Shown: piece by piece, positions 1-5,216 of the stretch | How the letters are laid out: every line of letters starts with the position of its first letter | Position numbering within the stretch: position 1 is the first letter of the stretch | From: JAFGED01 sp964551295 | Lineage (GTDB): Bacteria; Chloroflexota; Anaerolineae; B4-G1 | DNA length: 5,216 nucleotides | Direction of reading: 5' to 3' | NCBI GenBank assembly: GCA_964551295.1 | Contig: CAZKDJ010000261.1 | Span: 1 to 5,216, forward strand | The notes under the pieces: generated by a model | What the model saw: the letters and a program-made list of their open reading frames with translations, nothing else | Told to the model about the DNA's origin: nothing | Databases searched by the model: none | Made by a program: the position numbers and the translations under genes

Positions 1-339
1 CGTGAACACAATCTCGGCTGCGAGGATGGTACGCCAGGATAGTTTGTTGGTTGGCGGGATAGTTGGTCGGCCGGTCAGATATAGAAGCAAACTTGCAACG
101 GCGACGATACACAATGAGAACAAGATACCGCCAGGGGTATTCCGTAGCCAACCCAAGGTGACCAGCAGCCAAAAAATCCAGCCGGACAACAGCAGCCCCA
201 GAGGTTTAGAGACGCCGTAGCCGCGATCGGGAAGATGGCGAAAGAGCCGCAGACACAGCGGCAACACAGCCAGTCCAAAGGCCTGGATGACGAGATACCA
301 GCGCAGGGCAAGCACAACTTGGACTGCAGAGTCAGTCAT
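1..339 (-). CDS. DUF2298 / Chlor_Arch_YYY integral membrane protein, N-terminal 113 residues (partial, runs off window)
   Basis: The reading frame opens with ATG at 339-337 and stays open to base 1, so only the N-terminus is present. Reading it directly gives three hydrophobic segments at about residues 6-30, 46-66 and 70-88. The loop between the first two carries LPDRGYG (36-42) followed by SKPLGLLLSGW (44-54), which I recognise as typical of the N-terminus of DUF2298 (Chlor_Arch_YYY) proteins. The last visible residues, AAEIVFT, fit the next conserved helix of that family. Full-length members are usually about 700-900 residues with many membrane helices. Their biochemical role is uncharacterised, though they often lie near glycosyltransferases. 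The start lies 12 bases after the anti-sigma stop, with an in-frame TGA at 354-352, so the ATG is the first possible start. The ribosome site is weak (GGAA), which suggests translational coupling to the anti-sigma gene. The family call is firm; the function is unknown. Confidence 0.82.
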   Translation of the reverse strand, partial: MTDSAVQVVLALRWYLVIQAFGLAVLPLCLRLFRHLPDRGYGVSKPLGLLLSGWIFWLLVTLGWLRNTPGGILFSLCIVAVASLLLYLTGRPTIPPTNKLSWRTILAAEIVFT

Positions 340-351
340 AGTGTTCCAACG

Positions 352-897
352 TCAGATGTCGGGTTTCGGTGGTGTGGGAATAGACGGCAGGGTCAGTGTA
401 GACAGCGATTCGACGCCCTCGCGAGATGCGACTGGCGTGGGCGTGGCCCCAGAGGTCGTATGTGCCCCGAAAATACTGACCGTCGCCGACGCGGGAGTCA
501 TCACTGCCTCGGGAAATGACGTCTGCGTGGCAACCGCCGCCCCGGCAATGGAGGAAAGCGAGAGCATCGCGCAGATGGCCAAAGCGATGCCGGCCGTAGC
601 AGACGCCCGCCATCCGGTAAGCCGTCGCCTCTCGCCAGCGGCCACCCGCCGCTTCACAACTCGCCATCTGGGACGCGGCACTTTTACCCTATCCGCCGCC
701 GCCGCTAACGTATCCTCAATTCGTTCTCCCAGCCAGCGATACTCGGCGGCGGTGCTACGGCAGCGCGCGCACCAACGCAGGTGCTCGGCCACGTCAACGG
801 ATGTGCCAACGGATGCATCCATGTCAAGGGATGCGTCAGCCGCGCCGATATCCGCGCAGGCCAATTCCGTTTCCTGTAGATGGAACTCACGCATCAT
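352..897 (-). CDS. Membrane-anchored zinc-finger (ZAS-type) anti-sigma factor
   Basis: This 181-residue protein probably binds and holds the ECF sigma factor encoded immediately upstream. Its cytoplasmic part carries the HxxxCxxC signature of ZAS anti-sigma domains (H39, C43, C46), and C14 is placed to be a fourth metal ligand. A basic stretch (about 75-97, RPRWR, VKRR and ERRR) precedes one hydrophobic membrane segment at about 98-124, giving a positive-inside, N-in topology. The outer tail (125-181) is rich in Ser, Thr and Pro with no recognisable domain. Two adjacent ATG codons open the frame; the first is preferred because a GGAGG motif lies 10 bases before it and 13 before the second. 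The gene starts 2 bases after the sigma stop, the usual arrangement for a cognate pair. The signal that releases the sigma factor is not evident. An anti-sigma role is well supported by motif, topology and position; metal binding is inferred. Confidence 0.86.
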   Translation of the reverse strand: MMREFHLQETELACADIGAADASLDMDASVGTSVDVAEHLRWCARCRSTAAEYRWLGERIEDTLAAAADRVKVPRPRWRVVKRRVAAGERRRLTGWRASATAGIALAICAMLSLSSIAGAAVATQTSFPEAVMTPASATVSIFGAHTTSGATPTPVASREGVESLSTLTLPSIPTPPKPDI

Positions 898-899
898 CC

Positions 900-1502
900 C
901 TACCCCACCTCCACCGGACGCACAAAACCCGCTTCGCGCATCGTCCCTTCGCCGACCTCGGCGAGCAAGCGCCTCAGTTGCACCTTGCCGTGCGCCACCC
1001 GTGCCCGCGCCGCATCAGGCGAACAGCCCAAAAGCTCAGCGATCTCTGCGTATGGCAACCCCTCATAGTACCGCAGAACCAGTGCATCGCGCGCGCCGAC
1101 GCTGACCCCTTGCAACACCTCCCACATCGCTTGGCGTTTGCCCTGCAACTCCAGCATGCTGGCAGGATCGTTGGCGGGTTCGGGGTCGGCCGGCGACTGT
1201 CCTATCGCAGCCAAGGTCTCCAAGGAGACGGTAGCCGGTCGCTTGCGGCGGCGCTTGTTGCGACAGCGACTTACCAGGATCACCCGTAGCCAGACCCAAA
1301 AGAATCCCCGTTGCGGATCGTAGCGGCGCAGGTTGCGAAAGACATAGACGAAGGCATCCTGCACCACCTCCTCGGCATCACAGGTATCCTGCAGAAGCAA
1401 GTAGGCCAGGCGAAACGCCGCCGCGTAGTGCGCCTCGTAGAGCGCCCTTCGGGCCGCTTCGTCCCCCGCTATCGCGCGTGCGATGATCTTGGCATCCGTC
1501 AT
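900..1502 (-). CDS. ECF-family (sigma-70 group 4) RNA polymerase sigma factor
   Basis: This 200-residue protein has the two-domain layout of an ECF sigma factor, which directs RNA polymerase to a small regulon when freed from its anti-sigma factor. Region 2 spans about residues 18-85 and includes the core-binding helix DAEEVVQDAFVYVF (42-55), followed by WVWLRVILVSRCRNKRRRKR (69-88), the usual promoter-melting and -10-reading part ending in a basic run. A variable Pro-rich linker (about 90-118) leads to region 4 (about 120-182). There LRYYEGLPYAEIAELLGCS forms the helix-turn-helix, and the recognition helix contains DAARARVAHGKVQLRRLL. Length and order fit the family. The ATG at 1502 has a weak GAGTGAT ribosome site 6 bases upstream. 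The anti-sigma gene follows after 2 bases, and the CHAT-STAND gene ends 45 bases upstream. The target promoters and ECF subgroup cannot be read from this window. Confidence 0.93.
   Translation of the reverse strand: MTDAKIIARAIAGDEAARRALYEAHYAAAFRLAYLLLQDTCDAEEVVQDAFVYVFRNLRRYDPQRGFFWVWLRVILVSRCRNKRRRKRPATVSLETLAAIGQSPADPEPANDPASMLELQGKRQAMWEVLQGVSVGARDALVLRYYEGLPYAEIAELLGCSPDAARARVAHGKVQLRRLLAEVGEGTMREAGFVRPVEVG
908..912 (-). promoter_or_regulatory. Ribosome binding site of the anti-sigma gene
   Basis: GGAGG on the minus strand lies within the last codons of the sigma gene, 10 bases before the first of two tandem ATG codons. It favours the first ATG (897) over the second (894) and indicates coupled translation of sigma and anti-sigma. 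Confidence 0.55.
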
Positions 1503-1547
1503 TGGTCTATCACTCTATATACACAGACGCGGGTGGATTTGTGAGAC
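1503..1547 (-). promoter_or_regulatory. Intergenic gap with possible promoter for the sigma/anti-sigma genes
   Basis: This 45-base gap is the only appreciable space in the otherwise overlapping gene row. It contains TATATA at 1521-1516 (minus strand), a possible -10 element that would place a start of transcription only a few bases before the sigma ATG. No good TTGACA-like -35 is seen at the matching distance. An imperfect inverted repeat (GTGAGAC at 1541-1547 and GTCT-AT-CAC at 1505-1513, plus strand) flanks the TATATA. It could be an operator or mere chance. No terminator hairpin with a T-run is visible, so read-through from the CHAT gene remains equally possible. Confidence 0.25.
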
Positions 1548-3605
1548 TTACCCTTCGGCTTTCTGCAACCAGCGCGCCCGCACATTCGCATATTCTCGCG
1601 CGATCAGAAATCCCTCCATTGCCAGAAGGTACGCCTGCACCGCCACATCATCTCGCATCGCCCCGGCAGCCACGAAATCAAACCCGGCAAGGATATCTGG
1701 CAACGCCTGCTCCAGTGCAGCATAATCATCCCTGTGTTTCTGAGCATAGGCCAGGTAGTGAGCCGCGTGGCGTGCCCGGAAGCCATCTTCCTCCTCACCC
1801 AGTATGCCCTCAGCCAGGCGCGCGCGCCCGAACGCACGCGCCAAGTCGACCACATGATGTCGCCCGTCCACGCTCTCCACAATTGACCACAGCAGCAGCG
1901 CATCCAAGGACAGATCGGCCTTGAAGTGAGCGTAGACCTCGCGCACGTCGGCCCGGCCCGGCGCCCCAGCAAAGACCCCGGCCATCACCACCCACAGTCG
2001 CTGGCTGTGCTCGTCCAGATGATCGTAGGTATAGCGGAAGGCGAGCGCACGGCTGCGTTGATGAGGCAACATGTCAGGTAGGTCGGTCGCGGTCAAATGG
2101 TGGCGCCGCTCCGTGTCGCGCAGCCCGTCCAGGATAGCGGCAGGGGATTCGTCAGAGCGCATGCGGGTGGCCACCAGGCGGATATGCAGCGGCACGCGAT
2201 CCAGCAGCTCGCAGATCTCGGCCACGATGGTGCGTTCGGCGTGCAGCAGCATCTTGCCCGCGCCCAACGCCCGATCGCGGAAGAGCTCCACCGCCGCTTT
2301 TCGCGCCAACGGCCTTAGCCCGTACGACAGCTCCCCGGCAAAGCCCAACGGTGCGCGACGGCCGGTGATCAAAATGTGCAGCCCGGGGCAGCGCGCGTGT
2401 AGTTCGGCCACCAGCGCCAGATTGCGCTCCCCGTTTTCCCCCGCGCACGCCGCTTCGAAATTGTCGAGCACTATAAGAGTCGGTGCGTCCTTCAGCACAT
2501 CGCAGAGCGCGGCGACTCGGCTTTGGTATTGCATCTCCTCATCCGTCCCGGAATCGGGAGCGGGCACAGGTGCAAATGCAGGAGCGCGAAACGCGCGTAG
2601 GAGACGATCAGCCAGCGTCTCCAATCCTACCCCCAGGTTAGCCAGACGTACGAAGCGCACACCGCCTGGGAAGATAGCGCGCTCCCAACACCAATAAGCG
2701 ACAGCCTGCGCCAGGGCAGTCTTGCCCACACCGCCCCATCCGTAGAGCGTCACCAGCGGCGAGACATCCCCGGGTGGCAGCACAGACAACAGTTTGCTCT
2801 GTACGACCACCTGATCGGCGGCGCGCCCGCGCAGGCGAATGGGCAGCGCCGGGGGCCGAGGCTCGACCGGCGGCTCCTGAAGCCGCACGTAATCTCCCGC
2901 CACGCCGGGTTCCATCAAACACTCGCCACACACATCGGCCGGGGCCACGAGCTGGGGCAACTCATCCTCCCCCAGGCGCGCTCCCCAGCGCTCACGCAGC
3001 ACCTCGCGGCCGTGGTCGTGCGCCTCTTCTAACCGGTCCCCGCGCGCCAAGCATCCCAGGAACGTGCTCAGATACGCCCGTGCGGCGTCCTCCCGCACCG
3101 TCTCGGACATGCCTACCACGGCGGGGATGCCGGCGGCGTGTAGTGCCCGGCGAGCAGCAGCAGAATAGCAGGCCGAGAGCACCGCCAGCCGCACGCTACC
3201 CAGCGCCAGAAACTCGCCCAGTTCGTCGGGGGGAATCGGATGACTCTCGCCGTGGGGGCCTTCAAAATAGAGTGCACCGTCGTCGTCCCCGTGGGTATCG
3301 ATGACTGCCACGTCGTAATCCGCGCGCAGGACCTCACGCAGGTTATCGCGGGTCGGCTGGTACAGCACACACACCGCCATCGCCGCCCCACTCCCCCGCA
3401 GTGCCGTCTCGACCACCTCGATCTTCCACATGCGGTGCAGGGGCAGAACCTCGCTCAGCCCATCGACGACGTCCCAGGCGGTGAGCGGCACCCATTCTCC
3501 CTCCTCCTCGTCTAAAAGTGTCAGCAAGGGGCGAGGCATGGCCAGCAGGACACGCAGAGGGCGTGCCCGAGGGCCCGCGTCACCAGCCGGGGATTCAGTC
3601 GACAT
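1548..3605 (-). CDS. CHAT (caspase-like) protease fused to NB-ARC/STAND NTPase
   Basis: This 685-residue cytoplasmic protein joins a protease to a nucleotide switch. The N-terminal CHAT domain (about 15-240) has both catalytic residues in their expected settings: H105 in AVIDTHGDDDGALYFEG and C146 in LAVLSACYSA, followed by the typical GIPAVVGMSETV and AYLSTF segments. The NB-ARC module (about 255-600) has a Walker A motif GWGGVGKT (289-296), a Walker B motif LIVLDN (D381), a sensor-like ITGRR (413-417), a GLPL-like VPLHI (471-475) and an HHVVDLAR segment (583-590) near the expected MHD position. The chain ends about 75 residues later, just where TPR or other sensor repeats normally begin, so it lacks the usual large C-terminal ligand-binding array. 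The ATG overlaps the lipoprotein stop (TAATG), implying coupled translation. Known CHAT-STAND proteins act in signalling and antiphage-type conflict systems. Here the substrate is unknown, and the neighbouring anti-sigma factor is the best candidate. Protease and NTPase identity are firm; the pathway is inferred. Confidence 0.92.
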   Translation of the reverse strand: MSTESPAGDAGPRARPLRVLLAMPRPLLTLLDEEEGEWVPLTAWDVVDGLSEVLPLHRMWKIEVVETALRGSGAAMAVCVLYQPTRDNLREVLRADYDVAVIDTHGDDDGALYFEGPHGESHPIPPDELGEFLALGSVRLAVLSACYSAAARRALHAAGIPAVVGMSETVREDAARAYLSTFLGCLARGDRLEEAHDHGREVLRERWGARLGEDELPQLVAPADVCGECLMEPGVAGDYVRLQEPPVEPRPPALPIRLRGRAADQVVVQSKLLSVLPPGDVSPLVTLYGWGGVGKTALAQAVAYWCWERAIFPGGVRFVRLANLGVGLETLADRLLRAFRAPAFAPVPAPDSGTDEEMQYQSRVAALCDVLKDAPTLIVLDNFEAACAGENGERNLALVAELHARCPGLHILITGRRAPLGFAGELSYGLRPLARKAAVELFRDRALGAGKMLLHAERTIVAEICELLDRVPLHIRLVATRMRSDESPAAILDGLRDTERRHHLTATDLPDMLPHQRSRALAFRYTYDHLDEHSQRLWVVMAGVFAGAPGRADVREVYAHFKADLSLDALLLWSIVESVDGRHHVVDLARAFGRARLAEGILGEEEDGFRARHAAHYLAYAQKHRDDYAALEQALPDILAGFDFVAAGAMRDDVAVQAYLLAMEGFLIAREYANVRARWLQKAEG

Positions 3606-4399
3606 TACGCTGCCTTCTTGGTGCTACTCGCTTCCTTGGCCAGCCGCCATCGCTTGAACCGCTTCCACAGCAGCCCCAACCCCTTCTCGGCAAACGGTAT
3701 GCCAGAGACAACGCCCAACACCGAACCGCCCGCCGCTACCAGGTCAATTTGCACACCAGAAAGCCCCAGCGTGCCACGTGCCTCGATGATCAGCATACGC
3801 TCCCAGACCACCTCCGTGAGAGGCCCGGGTAAACGGGTGTCTGGGTCCGGCTCCCAACGCACCGACAGGCTGATCACGGCACGATACGTTCCACCTTGAT
3901 CGGGCGAGACCGTCCAACGCCAGGTATTCGCCTGTCCCGGAATGAGCGACTGCTCCTCAGGGCTGGCCAGCTCTGCGTTCAGGCCGGCTGCGCTCAACGT
4001 GGCCCTCACGTGACCTGTGTAACCAGGACGCGCCACGGTCATTGGGATCGGCGTTGCCTCTACCTCGTGCCCACCGACCTCCGGCGTGGGGACATAACCT
4101 CCATCCGGCGCGGGCATGAGGGAGAAGCGAATCAGGTCATTATCTCCCACACGCATCGAAGCGGGCCACTCCACCTCGACCAGGCGCTCCTCGATCTCGG
4201 GCGCGGGCTCGGGGGTTGGGGGCGGCTCAACTGGCGTCGAGGTTGGCTCCTGCACAACGGGCTCCGTCGCCTCAGGTCCTTCCACCGGCACCCTGGTAAC
4301 CTCCTCAATTGCCCCATCAGGAAGGCTGCCCGCACAAGCCGTCACACTGAGTACCAACATCGCCAACGCCAGAGTGATATAAAAGGCACGCTGCCTCAT
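3605..4399 (-). CDS. Lipoprotein with Pro-rich linker, extracytoplasmic domain and C-terminal membrane segment
   Basis: I do not recognise this 264-residue protein as a named family. It begins with a lipoprotein signal peptide: basic MRQR, a hydrophobic core, and the lipobox VTAC with C22 as the lipidated residue. A Pro/Thr/Glu-rich linker (about 37-70) leads to a region of alternating short hydrophobic strands (about 71-208), probably a beta-sandwich-like domain outside the cell, with TWRWTVSPDQGGTY at 159-172. A second hydrophobic stretch (about 212-236) is followed by a strongly basic tail (KRFKRWR at 247-252 and a Lys-rich end), which predicts a membrane crossing with the tail in the cytoplasm. 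The frame extends further upstream, but the ATG at 4399 is chosen because it gives the signal peptide and overlaps the previous stop (TGATG). Its stop overlaps the CHAT-STAND start, so the two are made together. A sensor or membrane anchor for the CHAT-STAND protein is plausible but inferred. Confidence 0.78.
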   Translation of the reverse strand: MRQRAFYITLALAMLVLSVTACAGSLPDGAIEEVTRVPVEGPEATEPVVQEPTSTPVEPPPTPEPAPEIEERLVEVEWPASMRVGDNDLIRFSLMPAPDGGYVPTPEVGGHEVEATPIPMTVARPGYTGHVRATLSAAGLNAELASPEEQSLIPGQANTWRWTVSPDQGGTYRAVISLSVRWEPDPDTRLPGPLTEVVWERMLIIEARGTLGLSGVQIDLVAAGGSVLGVVSGIPFAEKGLGLLWKRFKRWRLAKEASSTKKAA

Positions 4400-4587
4400 C
4401 ACATCACCCCCACTCCCATCCAGATCCAGCGCGACGACGGCTCGACAGGCGGCACCTCGATCGGCACGATCTCCTGCTCCACCTCCCGCCGCGTCTGCAG
4501 GTGAGAATAGGCCGCCAGGCAGAGCGAGCACGAGATGATCACAAAGCCAACGACGAGTAAAGCAATGCGCCACCACCATTTCTTCAT
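4399..4587 (-). CDS. Small (62-residue) single-pass membrane protein or short lipoprotein, unknown function
   Basis: This short gene starts MKKWWWR and continues into a hydrophobic stretch (about residues 8-28). It then has a charged segment (QTRREVEQE, about 31-39), a Pro-rich stretch (VPIEVPPVEP) and a Trp-containing hydrophobic end (RWIWMGVGVM). The hydrophobic part contains IISC (17-20), which matches a lipobox, so it may be either a signal anchor or a cleaved lipoprotein of about 43 residues. A strong GGGAGG motif lies 7 bases before the ATG at 4587. An in-frame GTG two codons earlier would be too close to it, so the ATG is preferred. The stop overlaps the lipoprotein start by one base (TGATG). 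No family is recognised. The ribosome site, the overlap and the membrane-protein composition make it a credible real gene. Confidence 0.68.
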   Translation of the reverse strand: MKKWWWRIALLVVGFVIISCSLCLAAYSHLQTRREVEQEIVPIEVPPVEPSSRWIWMGVGVM

Positions 4588-4594
4588 CGCCACG

Positions 4595-4600
4595 CCTCCC
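4595..4600 (-). promoter_or_regulatory. Ribosome binding site of the small membrane protein gene
   Basis: GGGAGG on the minus strand sits 7 bases before the ATG at 4587 and only 1 base before the in-frame GTG at 4593. The spacing decides the start in favour of the ATG. It lies in the 19-base gap after the DUF2298 stop. Confidence 0.6.
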
Positions 4601-4606
4601 TATCAA

Positions 4607-5216
4607 TCACTGTAGCTCCGGCTCAAACTCGGCATCGCTGCCCAGCACCTCATAGATCTTGACGCCGTGCGAGTCATAAGCCAGACGCAGCAGCCCCAGC
4701 TCGACCATGGTATCGAACTTGGTCAAGCCGGCCGGGTCGTAGTACGCCCACTCGTAGTCTCCCACGTAGATGTAGCGCACGCCGTAGCGCTTCAAAAAGT
4801 CCAACGCGAAGCCGATTTCCGTGGTTCCATAAAACGCGGGCACGGCGCTGTGCCGCTCGTCCACCTCGTCCGATGCCAGCAGCGGCTGCTGCTGGACCTG
4901 GTGCCAGCGCCAGCCGACCACCGCAGGCAGGCCAGTGTAGATCGAGACGCGATTGGCCCACAGGTACTCGCGCCAGCCCAATGCCTCCACGATCACGGGC
5001 GAGCCCTGGACGTTATCCTGCATCCAGCGGATGGCGGCATAGTCGCCGTACAGGAAAAGTTCCTTCGGGTCGCCTTCAGGGCCGTCGTGTATTTTGCTGT
5101 ACTTGATGAACGCCATGCCGTCCAGCGTCAAGCCGGTGTCCGGCGAGATGCGGTTCGTCGCACGGGCGTGGATGCCGATGGGCAGAAACAGCGCGCCGCC
5201 CAGCACCAAGAGCGTC
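4607..5216 (-). CDS. DUF2298 / Chlor_Arch_YYY integral membrane protein, C-terminal part (partial, enters from window edge)
   Basis: The frame is open from the window edge and stops with TGA at 4609-4607, leaving about 202 C-terminal residues. It begins in a hydrophobic helix (LLVLGGALFLPIGI), the last membrane segment, followed by TLDGMAFI. It then enters a soluble, probably extracytoplasmic, domain. The domain carries DYAAIRWMQDNVQGSPVIVEA, YLWANRVSIYTGLPAVVGW with RWHQVQQQ directly after it, and VRYIYVGDYEWAYYDP near the end. I recognise this series as the conserved C-terminal block of the Chlor_Arch_YYY family. A TTG codon near the edge is not a real start because the helix continues beyond it. 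The biochemical function of the family is unknown, and glycosyltransferase-like roles have only been guessed from context. It cannot be the missing half of the fragment at 339-1, because the order along the transcript is C-terminus first. The two are therefore separate paralogous genes. Confidence 0.85.
   Translation of the reverse strand, partial: TLLVLGGALFLPIGIHARATNRISPDTGLTLDGMAFIKYSKIHDGPEGDPKELFLYGDYAAIRWMQDNVQGSPVIVEALGWREYLWANRVSIYTGLPAVVGWRWHQVQQQPLLASDEVDERHSAVPAFYGTTEIGFALDFLKRYGVRYIYVGDYEWAYYDPAGLTKFDTMVELGLLRLAYDSHGVKIYEVLGSDAEFEPELQ

Noticed and set aside
75..317. An 80-residue Cys-rich minus-strand frame at the low end
   Set aside because: It is the out-of-frame shadow of the DUF2298 N-terminal frame, which has the family signature LPDRGYG and runs off the window.
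688..706. Short GCC-type triplet repeat
   Set aside because: It encodes the Ala run of the anti-sigma factor (LAAAAD) and is explained by coding bias.
287..1105. A 272-residue open frame on the plus strand opposite the anti-sigma and sigma genes
   Set aside because: It is antisense to two well-supported genes, has an Arg/Ser/Ala/Pro-rich composition with no domain, and is the sort of long shadow frame common in GC-rich DNA.
2071..2697. A 208-residue plus-strand frame opposite the NB-ARC region
   Set aside because: It is a Ser/Arg/Ala-rich shadow of the CHAT-STAND gene with no recognisable motif.
352..3605. A true type III-E CRISPR (Craspase) locus
   Set aside because: No repeats or spacers, no gRAMP/Cas7-11, and the CHAT domain is fused to NB-ARC rather than to TPR. 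Only the protease-sigma factor logic is similar.
3605..4399. The lipoprotein as a bacterial gasdermin cut by the protease
   Set aside because: Its length is similar, but it has a secretion signal with a lipobox and an outer domain, whereas gasdermins are cytoplasmic before cleavage.
3896..4504. A 202-residue plus-strand frame opposite the lipoprotein and small protein genes
   Set aside because: It has no ribosome site or domain, and it is antisense to genes supported by a signal peptide and stop/start overlaps.
4400..4606. Extended N-terminus of the lipoprotein frame (69 extra residues)
   Set aside because: It would overlap the small membrane protein in another frame and bury the signal peptide; the ATG at 4399 gives a normal lipoprotein signal and a TGATG overlap.

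Overview
The window looks like a piece of a GC-rich Chloroflexota (Anaerolineae/Caldilineae-type) chromosome or metagenomic contig. The main clue is that both ends carry a fragment of the DUF2298 / 'Chlor_Arch_YYY' integral membrane family, which is known mostly from Chloroflexota and some archaea. Assignment below phylum level is not possible from the sequence alone.

All seven recognisable genes lie on the minus strand and are packed almost without gaps, so they are read here from high to low coordinates. First comes the C-terminal part of a DUF2298 membrane protein (5216-4607, cut by the window edge). Nineteen bases later is a 62-residue single-pass membrane or small lipoprotein gene (4587-4399). 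A 264-residue lipoprotein with a predicted C-terminal membrane segment (4399-3605) is joined to it by a TGATG stop/start overlap. A 685-residue CHAT protease fused to an NB-ARC/STAND NTPase (3605-1548) follows through a TAATG overlap. After the only appreciable gap (45 bases) come an ECF sigma factor (1502-900) and, 2 bases later, its zinc-finger-type membrane anti-sigma factor (897-352). Twelve bases further starts a second DUF2298 protein (339-1, N-terminal part only, cut by the window edge).

The central five genes read as one membrane-linked signalling cassette: two envelope proteins that could sense something outside, a caspase-like protease controlled by a nucleotide switch, and a sigma/anti-sigma pair that changes transcription. 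The likely logic is that an envelope signal activates the CHAT-STAND protease, which then relieves anti-sigma inhibition of the ECF factor. This is inference, but it parallels the type III-E CRISPR system, in which TPR-CHAT cleaves Csx30, an inhibitor of an associated RpoE-like sigma factor. No CRISPR array, gRAMP gene, RNA gene, transposase or convincing terminator is visible. No gene-free stretch exceeds 45 bases.
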